Shown here one piece after another: positions 6,107 through 12,506 of a DNA stretch of 12,506 nucleotides. The position numbers were made by a program, and so were the translations under genes. Positions within the stretch are counted from its first letter, which is position 1. Every line of letters starts with the position of its first letter. This stretch comes from Clostridiales bacterium (GTDB lineage: Bacteria; Bacillota; Clostridia; Christensenellales; Aristaeellaceae), in NCBI GenBank assembly GCA_004555535.1, contig SFHU01000087.1, forward strand, positions 1 through 12,506. Reading direction: 5' to 3'. The notes under the pieces were generated by a model. It was not told the DNA's origin. It ran no database searches and was given only the letters and a program-made list of their open reading frames with translations.

Positions 6107-6135
6107 TTGCAAAGTGGTGCCAAATGGTGTAAAGT
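6107..6135 (+). promoter_or_regulatory. Sigma-A-like promoter of the dcw operon (mraZ promoter)
   Basis: -35 TTGCAA (6107-6112), 17-base spacer, -10 TAAAGT (6130-6135), each 4 of 6 to consensus. Start of transcription would be near 6142, with a leader of about 45 bases before the mraZ ATG at 6187. The hexamers overlap repeats that look like MraZ-binding boxes, as expected for autoregulation. Confidence 0.55.
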
Positions 6136-6161
6136 AGTTGAGTAAGGGTGCGAAGTGGTTT
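6111..6161 (+). promoter_or_regulatory. Putative MraZ operator: tandem AAAGTGGTG-like boxes
   Basis: Copies of a motif close to AAAGTGGTGN occur in the same orientation at 6111 (AAAGTGGTGC), 6121 (CAAATGGTGT), 6131 (AAAGTAGTTG), a weak copy at 6142 (GTAAGGGTGC) and 6152 (GAAGTGGTTT). Spacing is 10, 10, 11 and 10 bases, so all face the same side of the helix. MraZ is known to bind tandem boxes in front of its own operon (AAAGTG-type in mollicutes, TGGGN in E. coli). The match to the AAAGTG type and the position over the promoter make this a good operator candidate. Confidence 0.7.
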
Positions 6162-6170
6162 GCTCGGGGA

Positions 6171-6176
6171 AGGAGG
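6171..6176 (+). promoter_or_regulatory. Ribosome binding site that sets the mraZ start
   Basis: AGGAGG lies 10 bases before the ATG at 6187 but only 1 base before the in-frame ATG at 6178, which is too close. This supports 6187 and a protein beginning MAHLAFSG. Confidence 0.7.
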
Positions 6177-6186
6177 GATGTCAAAC

Positions 6187-6639
6187 ATGGCTCATCTGGC
6201 ATTTTCGGGCTCGTTTGACCACTCCCTCGACGGAAAGGGCCGCGTCATTATCCCCGCCTCCTACCGTGATGCGCTGGGAGAGGATTTCACCATCACGATC
6301 AACCCCAACAAGACAGCCGTGGCTATCTATCCCAAGGCGATTTGGGACAGGCAGCTTGAACGGCTCTCGCAAATCAATCCGATGGACAAGATCGGTTTAC
6401 AATATGAGCGCTATCTGATGAGCGTTTCCTTCTCCGGCAACAGCATGGATGCCCAGGGCAGGGTGCTCATCCCGGCAAAGCTTCGAGCCAAGATCGGCCT
6501 GACGCGCGACATCGTGTTCGTCGGGCTGAATCATTACATCGAGATCTGGGATGCCGAGGTCTATGCCAGGATGGAGGCGGAGACGGAGGCGCAGTTTGAC
6601 ACGCTGGCCGACTATGTGTATGAAAAATATCCGCAGTAA
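6187..6639 (+). CDS. mraZ: Transcriptional regulator MraZ
   Basis: 150 aa, the usual length. MraZ is a ring-forming DNA-binding protein of the SpoVT/AbrB fold, with two repeats each carrying a DxxGR signature: SLDGKGRVIIP (about residues 13-23) and SMDAQGRVLIP (87-96). It is the conserved first gene of the dcw cluster and in tested bacteria represses or tunes its own operon. The start was chosen from the ribosome site at 6171-6176; an in-frame GTG at 6148 and ATG at 6178 are less likely. Tandem repeats over its promoter support autoregulation. The next gene is not rsmH, its normal neighbour, but an FtsL-like gene 110 bases on. Confidence 0.96.
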   Translation: MAHLAFSGSFDHSLDGKGRVIIPASYRDALGEDFTITINPNKTAVAIYPKAIWDRQLERLSQINPMDKIGLQYERYLMSVSFSGNSMDAQGRVLIPAKLRAKIGLTRDIVFVGLNHYIEIWDAEVYARMEAETEAQFDTLADYVYEKYPQ

Positions 6640-6718
6640 TGCCGCGCAGGGCGCCTGAGCGCCCGTGGCAGGGCGAAGCATGGAAAATCGGCGCGCATCG
6701 CAGCCGGCGGATGCGCCG
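6640..6718 (+). other. Two GC-rich hairpins in the mraZ-ftsL gap where rsmH is usually found
   Basis: First: GGGCGC (6649-6654), loop CTGA, GCGCCC (6659-6664), with an outer TGCC/GGCA pair (6640-6643 with 6667-6670). Second: CGGCG-CG-CATC (6689-6699) with GATGCGCCG (6710-6718), a 9-bp stem with a 2-base bulge. Neither has a T-tract, so they are not classical terminators. They may tune mRNA processing or expression between mraZ and the downstream genes. I see no remnant of rsmH coding sequence. Confidence 0.45.
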
Positions 6719-6749
6719 GTTCTTGAAGGAAAGGCAGGTGAATACACTG

Positions 6750-7421
6750 ATGACGAACGCGAAAAACACGCGCGGAAAATACACGGCCTCCGGTTACCGG
6801 CACAGCACGCAGGGGGAGGAAAAGCCGCTGTACATCGCAAGGGTTCCGGCAGGCTCCCCACAGGAGGAGCTGATCGATCACAACCTGCCCGGCTACCGGG
6901 TGGAACGGCCCTGGCGGGAGACGCCAACGCCGCTGTTTGAGACGGGCGACGCGCAGGCCGCCGCACCGAAGCAGGCGCCGCGGGCGCGCCGCGCACCGCA
7001 GCGCGAGGGCATCATCGACCGCCTGGCGCGGGAGGCCGGCAAGGACAGGGGCGACGTGGCGGCGTGCATCGTCATCGGCGCTGTCATCCTGCTGCTTGTC
7101 GCGGCCTGGGGCCAGAAGATGGTGGCGTCTGTCAACATTCAGGAGAGCATTGAGTCTTATCAGAAGAAGACCATCGCCCTTGAGCGGGAAAACGAAAGAC
7201 TCGAGCAGCAGCTGGAGCTTGCCCAAAGCGGCGAGCGCATCCGCAATCTGGCGCAGAACGAGCTGGGCATGCTGCGCCCGGAGCGCACCGAAACCCGGAC
7301 GATCTACATCCAGACGGGCGAGGATGGGACGGCCAATCAGGTACAGAAACAGGAGAAGCCGAAGTTGGGTGTGCTCGATATCCTGCTGGGGCTTCTTGAT
7401 GTGCTGCATATTGGGGAGTGA
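6750..7421 (+). CDS. ftsL: FtsL/DivIC-like cell division protein (septum formation initiator type)
   Basis: 223 aa from ATG 6750; an in-frame GTG at 6738 with AAGGA 7 bases upstream is an equally credible start and adds four residues. Layout: a charged, Pro- and Arg-rich cytoplasmic part (1-101), one transmembrane helix (about 103-120, AACIVIGAVILLLVAAW), a leucine-zipper-like coiled coil (about 130-165, with IALERENERLEQQLELAQ), then IRNLAQNELGMLRPE, the typical DivIC/FtsL end motif. FtsL bridges FtsB/DivIC to the septal synthase FtsW-FtsI. Identity rests on topology and on lying directly before the class B PBP. Odd: most FtsL proteins are about 90-130 aa; here the N-terminus is long and the C-terminus ends in a hydrophobic helix (LGVLDILLGLLDVLHIG). 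rsmH is not upstream. Confidence 0.85.
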   Translation: MTNAKNTRGKYTASGYRHSTQGEEKPLYIARVPAGSPQEELIDHNLPGYRVERPWRETPTPLFETGDAQAAAPKQAPRARRAPQREGIIDRLAREAGKDRGDVAACIVIGAVILLLVAAWGQKMVASVNIQESIESYQKKTIALERENERLEQQLELAQSGERIRNLAQNELGMLRPERTETRTIYIQTGEDGTANQVQKQEKPKLGVLDILLGLLDVLHIGE

Positions 7422-7427
7422 GAGGGC

Positions 7428-9551
7428 TTGCGGTCACCGGGAGCCACCGTACGAAAGCGGCTGGTCCTGTTGTCCGGCGGATTCTTTCTCCTTTTTCTTT
7501 GCGTTTTTGCGCGGCTGGTGGAGCTGCAGGTGTTCCGCGCGCAGGAGCTGACGGAGCGGGGCATGAAGCAATGGACGCGCAGCGGCGTCGTCGCCGCCAG
7601 GCGCGGCGACATCGTCGACACGAACGGCCGGCTGCTGGCACAGTCCATCACCAGCTTCATCCTCAGCGCGCGCACGCGCGACGTCAGCGACCCGGAGGGG
7701 ATGGCGCAGGTGCTCGAGCGCGAGCTGGGGCTGCCGGCGCAGACGACGCTCAAAAAGCTGCAGAACACCTCCGCAGCGACGGTCACGCTGGCGAGGCAGG
7801 TGCAGCGCGAGGACGCGGACAGGCTGCGCGCCATACTTTTGAGCGAAAATGATCCGGATGCGCAGCGTTTGCGCGGATTGGCATTTGACGAAGACGTCAG
7901 CAGGTGGTATCCTATGGGTACGCTCCTTTCGCAGGTGCTGGGGCTGTGCAATGTGGACGGCGTCGGACAGAGCGGGCTGGAGCTTTACTATGAAGATGTC
8001 CTGGCTGGTGAGCCGGGCAGACTGGTGACCGAGGTCGACGCCCGGGCCAGAACGCTGCCCGACGGCGTGACGCTCTATGTGCCCGCGAAGGCGGGTAAGA
8101 CCATCCGCCTGACGATCGACCGCGAGGTGCAGGCGGCTGTGGAGCGGGCCGTGCGGGAATGCGCGCAGGTCAACGAGGCGCAGAGCGTGCAGGCCATCGC
8201 GATGGACGTCAACACCGGCGCCGTGCTGGCGATGGCGATCTATCCGACCTATGACCCGGCGGATCCGCCGCGCGAGGACGTCGAGCGGCTCACGGAGCTC
8301 ATGCGCATCACGACGCTGAGCGACGTGTACGAGCCGGGATCGACGTTCAAGATGCTCACAGCGGCATCGGCCATCGACTGCGGCGCGACCAACCCGCAGG
8401 AGGGCTTCTACTGCTCCGGGCGCATTACGGTGGACGGCAGCACGGTGCGCTGCTGGGGCGCGCCGCACGGCGCGGAGACGATGAAGCAGGCGCTGCAGAA
8501 CTCCTGCAACCCCGTCTTCACGCAGATCGCGCTGCGCCTGGGCAGCGACCGGTTCTATCAGTATCTGCACGCGTTCGGGCTGGGCTCGGCGACGGGCATC
8601 GATCTGTACGGCGAGGCCTCCGGCATCCTGATCCCCGGCAGCCGGGTCAAGAACGTCGACCTGGCGCGCATCGGCTTTGGACAGAGCGTCGCCGTGACGC
8701 CGATTCAGATGATCACGGCGGCCTGCGCGGTGGTCAACGGGGGACGGCTGATGAAGCCCTATCTGGTGGAGGCCATTTTGAACGAGGACGGGGACGTCCT
8801 TGAGAGAACCATGCCGACCGTGCGCGCCAACCCGATTGCCGAGGAGACGAGCCGCACGATGCGCGAGCTGCTGGGCAGCGTCGTCTCGGAGGGCGGCGGC
8901 AAGAACGCGCGGGTCGACGGCTACAGCATCGGCGGCAAGACGGGCACGGCGCAGATCTACCGCGACGGGCAGATCGTGCGCAACCTGCACATCGGCTCGT
9001 TTGTGGGCTTTGCGCCCGTGGAAAACCCGAAGGTGGCGCTGCTGGTGATCGTGGACGAGGCGCAGGTGCAGCCGGATTACGGCGGAACGACCGCAGCGCC
9101 GTTTGCCGCGCAGATCTTTTCGGAGATCCTGCCGATGCTGGGCGTCGCCAAAACGGACGGCAGCGCGGAGCGGGCGAAGGTGACCATGCCCGACGTGACG
9201 GGCATGAATGTGACCGACGCGCGGGCGATTCTGCGGGAGCTGGGCATCGACAGCGTGACCGACGGGACGAATCCGCTGGTGACCGGCCAGCTTCCGCCGG
9301 CGGGAACGACGGTGTCGGAAGGCTTTTGCGCGATGCTCTATGTCAATGGCATCAGCGCACCGACAGCCGGGGAATATACGCAGGTGCCCGATGTGATCGG
9401 CCTGCCTGTCCGCGAGAGCGCACAGGCGCTGCGGCAAAGCGGCCTGGAGCTCGACGCGCAGGGCGACGGCATCGCCGTGCGGCAGCGTCCACCGGCGGGC
9501 GCCTATGCGGCGGAGGGTACGGCGGTGACGGTGACCTTTGAGGTGCCGTAG
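7428..9551 (+). CDS. ftsI: Class B penicillin-binding protein (FtsI/PBP2B/SpoVD family) with two PASTA domains
   Basis: 707 aa. Membrane-anchored D,D-transpeptidase that cross-links septal peptidoglycan. Residues 11-30 form the anchor; RRGDIVDTNGRLLA (59-72) opens the PBP dimerisation region. The transpeptidase domain has all three catalytic motifs: STFK (Ser305), SCN (359-361) and KTGT (504-507). Two PASTA domains follow (about 584-640 and 650-706). Length and two PASTA units fit vegetative PBP2B better than SpoVD, which usually has one, but the families are close and only one PBP is present here. Start is TTG, 6 bases after the ftsL stop, with GGGGAG 9 bases upstream; the ftsL stop is in the same frame, so no longer start exists. 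Probably translationally coupled to ftsL. Confidence 0.94.
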   Translation: MRSPGATVRKRLVLLSGGFFLLFLCVFARLVELQVFRAQELTERGMKQWTRSGVVAARRGDIVDTNGRLLAQSITSFILSARTRDVSDPEGMAQVLERELGLPAQTTLKKLQNTSAATVTLARQVQREDADRLRAILLSENDPDAQRLRGLAFDEDVSRWYPMGTLLSQVLGLCNVDGVGQSGLELYYEDVLAGEPGRLVTEVDARARTLPDGVTLYVPAKAGKTIRLTIDREVQAAVERAVRECAQVNEAQSVQAIAMDVNTGAVLAMAIYPTYDPADPPREDVERLTELMRITTLSDVYEPGSTFKMLTAASAIDCGATNPQEGFYCSGRITVDGSTVRCWGAPHGAETMKQALQNSCNPVFTQIALRLGSDRFYQYLHAFGLGSATGIDLYGEASGILIPGSRVKNVDLARIGFGQSVAVTPIQMITAACAVVNGGRLMKPYLVEAILNEDGDVLERTMPTVRANPIAEETSRTMRELLGSVVSEGGGKNARVDGYSIGGKTGTAQIYRDGQIVRNLHIGSFVGFAPVENPKVALLVIVDEAQVQPDYGGTTAAPFAAQIFSEILPMLGVAKTDGSAERAKVTMPDVTGMNVTDARAILRELGIDSVTDGTNPLVTGQLPPAGTTVSEGFCAMLYVNGISAPTAGEYTQVPDVIGLPVRESAQALRQSGLELDAQGDGIAVRQRPPAGAYAAEGTAVTVTFEVP

Positions 9552-9561
9552 AGCAAACAAT

Positions 9562-9566
9562 GGAGG
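9562..9566 (+). promoter_or_regulatory. Ribosome binding site that sets the murE start
   Basis: GGAGG is 7 bases before ATG 9574 but only 1 base before the in-frame ATG 9568, so 9574 is the likelier start, giving MNLATLTKG. An in-frame earlier start would overlap the end of the PBP gene. Confidence 0.7.
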
Positions 9567-9573
9567 AATGACG

Positions 9574-11043
9574 ATGAATCTTGCGACTTTGACGAAGGGA
9601 ATGCCGGAGCTGGTGAAAATCACCTCCGGAGAGGATACGCCCATCGGGACGCTGACGGCGGATTCCCGGGCAAAGTGCCGGGACGGCCTGTTCTTCTGCA
9701 TCCGCGGCGGGCGCGTCGACGCGCATGATTTCGCGCCGCAGGCGCTTTCAAACGGGTGCACGGCGCTTGTCGTGGAGAGGGAGCTGCCGCTTGACTGCCC
9801 GCAGGTGATCGTGACGGACGTGCGCGCCGCGATGACGCGCATCGCCAGCGCGTTCAACGGCCATCCGGAGCAGCGGCTGCGACTCATCGGCGTGACCGGC
9901 ACGAAGGGCAAGACGACCACCACCTACCTGCTCAAGAGCATCATCGAGGCGGCGGGCATCAGCTGCGGCATCATTGGCACGACAGGCTGCATCGCCGGCA
10001 CGACGAAGCTGCCCAGCCACCTGACGACGCCCGATCCGATTGAGATGTTCGAGATCCTGCGCATCATGGCGGACGCGGGCGTGCAGGTGGTCTGCATGGA
10101 GGTCTCGGCCCATGCGCTCTATCTGCGCAAGCTGGCCGGCGTGACCTTCGAGGCGGCGGCCTATACCAACCTTTCGCAGGATCACCTCGACTTCTTCGGC
10201 TCGATGGAGAATTACTTTGAGGCCAAGCGACTGCTCTTCCAGGATGGCATGGCCCGCAACGCGGCGGTCAACGTCGACGAGGAGACGTCCGCGGAGGTCT
10301 GCAAGGGGCTGTGCTGCCCGCTGCTGACCTACGGCATCAGCCAGCAGGCGGATCTCTTTGCGCGCGACATCGAAATCACGGAGTCGGGCGTATCCTTTAC
10401 GCTCAATCTGCGCAACCTGCATACCGAGCGCATTCACCTGCTGCTCACGGGCATGTTCAACGTCTACAATGCCCTGGCGGCCGCGGCCTGCGCGCTGATC
10501 CTCGGCGTCTCGCTGGAGGATATCCGCAAGGGCCTCGAGGCTGTCGTGAGCGTGCCGGGACGTGTGGAGATGCTCGGCACGGCGACGCCGTACCGGATGA
10601 TCCTCGACTATTCGCACTCGCCGGACGCGCTTTCCAACATCCTGCGCACGGTGCGCGAGTTCTGCCGGGGCCGGCTGATTCTGGTCTTCGGCTGCGGCGG
10701 CGACCGCGACAAGGGCAAGCGGCCCATGATGGGCGAGATCGCCGGACGTCTGGCGGATTACTCCATCCTCACCAGCGACAACCCGCGCTTTGAGGATCCG
10801 ATGGCGATCCTCGCGGCGATTGAAAAGGGCATCGCGCCGACGGGCGCGCAGTACGAGGTCATCGAGAACCGTCGCGAGGCGATCCGCCAGGCGATGGAGA
10901 TGGCCGTGGGCGGGGACATCATCGTGCTCGCCGGCAAGGGGCATGAGACCTATCAGGACATCGCCGGCGTCAAGCATCCGTTTGACGAAAAGCTCGTCGT
11001 CGCCCAGCTGCTTGAGGAGATCAAGGCGGAGCACAAGGCCTGA
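9574..11043 (+). CDS. murE: UDP-MurNAc-tripeptide synthetase (UDP-MurNAc-L-Ala-D-Glu:meso-DAP ligase)
   Basis: 489 aa, normal length. Cytoplasmic Mur ligase that adds the third amino acid to UDP-MurNAc-L-Ala-D-Glu using ATP. Seen: substrate-binding start (LTADSRAKCRDGLFFCIRGG), P-loop GTKGKTTTT (about 109-117), MEVSAHAL, AYTNLSQDHLDFF, the lysine expected to be carbamylated (EAKRLLF, about Lys218), GRVEML, DYSHSPDAL, FGCGGDRDKGKRPMM, and DNPRFEDP (about 402-409). DNPR is the established signature of meso-DAP-specific enzymes, so the wall is probably DAP-type rather than lysine-type. It carries SAHAL where SSHAL is usual. It starts 22 bases after the PBP stop. MurF, which normally follows, is absent here. 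Confidence 0.96.
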   Translation: MNLATLTKGMPELVKITSGEDTPIGTLTADSRAKCRDGLFFCIRGGRVDAHDFAPQALSNGCTALVVERELPLDCPQVIVTDVRAAMTRIASAFNGHPEQRLRLIGVTGTKGKTTTTYLLKSIIEAAGISCGIIGTTGCIAGTTKLPSHLTTPDPIEMFEILRIMADAGVQVVCMEVSAHALYLRKLAGVTFEAAAYTNLSQDHLDFFGSMENYFEAKRLLFQDGMARNAAVNVDEETSAEVCKGLCCPLLTYGISQQADLFARDIEITESGVSFTLNLRNLHTERIHLLLTGMFNVYNALAAAACALILGVSLEDIRKGLEAVVSVPGRVEMLGTATPYRMILDYSHSPDALSNILRTVREFCRGRLILVFGCGGDRDKGKRPMMGEIAGRLADYSILTSDNPRFEDPMAILAAIEKGIAPTGAQYEVIENRREAIRQAMEMAVGGDIIVLAGKGHETYQDIAGVKHPFDEKLVVAQLLEEIKAEHKA

Positions 11044-11088
11044 GACACCCCCACGGCGAGGGAAACGGCCAGAGGCTGTGGAAAAAGA

Positions 11089-11111
11089 ATGCGCGCCCGG
11101 GAAGGGCGCAT
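11089..11111 (+). other. GC-rich hairpin in the murE-mraY gap where murF is usually found
   Basis: ATGCGCGCCC (11089-11098) can pair with GGGCGCAT (11104-11111) allowing a 2-base bulge, around a GGGAA loop. It lies in the 88-base gap between murE and mraY and ends 7 bases before the mraY ribosome site. No T-tract follows, so it is not a classical terminator; transcription probably continues into mraY. Confidence 0.4.
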
Positions 11112-11131
11112 GGAACGCGGAGGAATGAACG

Positions 11132-12103
11132 ATGCAAAGGATGCTGCTGACCCTGCTGCTCGCGTTTGCGGTGGGCTGCCTGCTGGGCAAGCTGCTGCTG
11201 CCCGTGCTGCACAAGCTCAAATTCGGGCAGAATATCTACGAGCTGGCGCCGGAGGCGCACAAAAAGAAGCAGGGAACGCCCACGATGGGCGGCCTCGTGA
11301 TCGCGGGCGCGGCCATCGCCGCAACGCTCGTGGCCAACGACTACGCGGAGCCGTTTTCCGGGAACATGCTGCTGGCCATGCTGCTCATGGCGCTGGGTAA
11401 CCTGTGCATCGGCTTTGCGGACGACATGACCAAGATCCGCCGCGGCAAGAACGGCGGCCTGACGGCCAGGCAGAAGATGTTCTTCCAGACCATTCTGGCG
11501 CTGGCGTTTTCGGCGTACTGCTATTTCCATCCGCAGGTCGGCTCGGTGATCAAGGTGCCGTTCCTGCGCGTGGAGTGGGATCTGGGCATCCTCTACATCC
11601 CGATCATGATGTTCATCATCGTGGGCACGACCAACAGCGCCAACCTGCTCGACGGCCTGGACGGCCTGCTGACGAGCGTGTCGATGGTCGACTTTGCGAC
11701 GCTGGCCGTCATCGCCGGCGCAGCAGGGCTGGGCGGCGTCGGTGTGGGCTGCGCGGCGATGTGCGGCGGCTGCATGGCCTTCCTCATGCGCAACGCCTAT
11801 CCGGCGCAGATGTTCATGGGCGATACGGGCTCCATGTTCATCGGCGGCGCGGTGGTCGCTGCGGCGATGCTGCTGCGCCAGCCGCTGATTCTCGTGCTCA
11901 TCGCGTTCTGGATGCTGATGTCCAGCGTGTCGGACATCATTCAAATCACCTATTTCAAGGCGACGCACGGCAAGCGCGTCTTCAAAATGGCGCCGATTCA
12001 CCATCACTTCGAACTCTGCGGGATGCACGAGGTGAAGATCGTCGCCATGTACATGGTGACGACGGCGGCGCTGTGCGCGCTGACGCTGCTGGGCGTACTG
12101 TAA
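11132..12103 (+). CDS. mraY: Phospho-N-acetylmuramoyl-pentapeptide transferase
   Basis: 323 aa, normal for Gram-positive MraY. A membrane enzyme with about ten transmembrane helices that transfers phospho-MurNAc-pentapeptide from UDP to undecaprenyl phosphate, making lipid I. Conserved parts seen: HKKKQGTPTMGG (43-54), the metal/active-site pair in FADDMTK (Asp97, Asp98), NSANLLDGLDGL (168-179, with Asp174), MFMGDTGS (Asp231) and APIHHHFE (287-294). The usual NLTDGLDG reads NLLDGLDG, a minor change. ATG follows GGAGG by 8 bases. It lies 88 bases after murE, with no murF between, and 24 bases before murD. Confidence 0.97.
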   Translation: MQRMLLTLLLAFAVGCLLGKLLLPVLHKLKFGQNIYELAPEAHKKKQGTPTMGGLVIAGAAIAATLVANDYAEPFSGNMLLAMLLMALGNLCIGFADDMTKIRRGKNGGLTARQKMFFQTILALAFSAYCYFHPQVGSVIKVPFLRVEWDLGILYIPIMMFIIVGTTNSANLLDGLDGLLTSVSMVDFATLAVIAGAAGLGGVGVGCAAMCGGCMAFLMRNAYPAQMFMGDTGSMFIGGAVVAAAMLLRQPLILVLIAFWMLMSSVSDIIQITYFKATHGKRVFKMAPIHHHFELCGMHEVKIVAMYMVTTAALCALTLLGVL

Positions 12104-12127
12104 AGCGAAAGACGGAGGCGGAGCATC

Positions 12128-12506
12128 ATGATGGACGTCAGGGGAAAACGGGTGCTGGTCTGCGGCATGGCCCGCAGCGGCATTGCCGCGGCGAAGCTCC
12201 TTTGCGAAAAGGGCGCGCAGGTCACCATCAGCGACCTGAAGGACGAGGCATCCTTCGGGGACGCGCTGGAGGAGCTGCGCGTGCTGGGCTGCGCGTTTGC
12301 GCTGGGCGAGGGGCCGGAGCCGCATCTTGCGGGCATGGATATGGTCGTGATCAGCCCCGGCATCGCCTGGGCCAAGCCGTTTATCGGCCAGGCGCAGCGC
12401 ATGGGCATTGAGGTGATCGGCGAGCTGGAGCTGGGCGCGCGCCTGACGCGCGGCACGCTCGTCGCCATCACGGGCACCAACGGCAAGACGACGACGACCA
12501 CGCTGG
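12128..12506 (+). CDS. murD: UDP-N-acetylmuramoylalanine-D-glutamate ligase, N-terminal part (3' partial)
   Basis: 126 complete codons, open to the right edge. MurD adds D-glutamate to UDP-MurNAc-L-Ala in the cytoplasm. The visible part has the Rossmann-type N-domain (KRVLVCGMARSGIAAAKLL), the VVISPGI strand-turn, the GELELGARL helix and the P-loop ITGTNGKTTTT close to the edge. MurC is the main alternative, but the GMARSG start and SPGI are MurD-like and the gene order fits. Two adjacent ATGs (12128 and 12131) are possible; GGAGG at 12114-12118 is 9 bases before the first. It lies 24 bases after mraY. C-terminal domains and the stop are outside the window. Confidence 0.95.
   Translation, partial: MMDVRGKRVLVCGMARSGIAAAKLLCEKGAQVTISDLKDEASFGDALEELRVLGCAFALGEGPEPHLAGMDMVVISPGIAWAKPFIGQAQRMGIEVIGELELGARLTRGTLVAITGTNGKTTTTTL

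Noticed and set aside
6148..6186. Longer MraZ starting at GTG 6148 or ATG 6178
   Set aside because: GTG 6148 would fall inside the box array; ATG 6178 is one base from AGGAGG. ATG 6187 gives normal MraZ length and spacing.
5862..6188. 108-codon minus-strand frame across the terminators and mraZ promoter
   Set aside because: It runs through two terminators and the operator repeats, has no good ribosome site and shows no codon periodicity.
6640..6749. Decayed rsmH or murF remnants in the two dcw gaps
   Set aside because: Neither 110-base nor 88-base gap shows SAM-methyltransferase or Mur-ligase motifs in any frame.
7434..9923. An 829-codon minus-strand open frame opposite the PBP and murE genes
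   Set aside because: Antisense shadow of a PBP with intact catalytic motifs; composition is His/Arg/Leu-rich and not protein-like.
9748..12325. Long minus-strand frames opposite murE, mraY and murD
   Set aside because: Shadows of genes whose motifs are all clear; no ribosome sites or recognisable domains.
1..12506. tRNA or rRNA genes, CRISPR arrays, insertion sequences, prophage or attachment sites
   Set aside because: I looked for tRNA-like folds, regular spaced repeats, transposase motifs and terminal inverted repeats and saw none; the only tandem repeats are the short boxes at the mraZ promoter.

Overview
The window is a GC-rich stretch whose gene content fits a Gram-positive, Clostridia-like bacterium. 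The evidence is a partial division and cell-wall (dcw) cluster in Firmicute order, mraZ > ftsL > class B PBP with PASTA domains > murE > mraY > murD. GerMN (spore-germination type) proteins, strong AGGAGG ribosome binding sites and T-tailed hairpin terminators agree with this. The meso-DAP signature DNPR in MurE indicates a DAP-type peptidoglycan. GerMN proteins suggest a spore-forming ancestry but do not prove sporulation. I cannot name a species.

Bases 1-3951: the 3' end of a sensor histidine kinase is followed by two secreted GerMN-domain proteins and by holA (DNA polymerase III delta). All are on the plus strand with short gaps. The second GerMN protein is a lipoprotein with what looks like three tandem GerMN units. 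A kinase followed by GerMN proteins resembles the actinobacterial MtrAB-LpqB arrangement. A symmetric hairpin with U-tracts on both sides closes the block. A 78-codon reading frame with a good Shine-Dalgarno site starts right after it.

Bases 4107-5923: a secreted CAP-domain protein (minus strand) and a zinc-ribbon protein with an acidic tail (plus strand) are transcribed divergently from promoters whose -35 boxes are only 5 bp apart. A TTGACA/TGTCAA inverted repeat brackets these boxes symmetrically. The zinc-ribbon gene is followed by a calcineurin-like metallophosphoesterase and a strong terminator.

Bases 5924-12506: a second terminator-like hairpin precedes a sigma-A-like promoter overlaid by about 10-bp repeats that look like MraZ boxes. 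The dcw genes follow: mraZ, an FtsL-like protein with a long cytoplasmic N-terminus and hydrophobic C-terminal helix, an FtsI/PBP2B/SpoVD-type transpeptidase, murE, mraY and the start of murD. Two genes usually found here are missing from their places: rsmH (mraW) between mraZ and ftsL, and murF between murE and mraY. Both gaps are short and hold GC-rich hairpins. MurE and MurD build the UDP-MurNAc peptide, MraY moves it to the lipid carrier, the PBP cross-links the septal wall with FtsL as a divisome partner, and MraZ probably represses its own operon.
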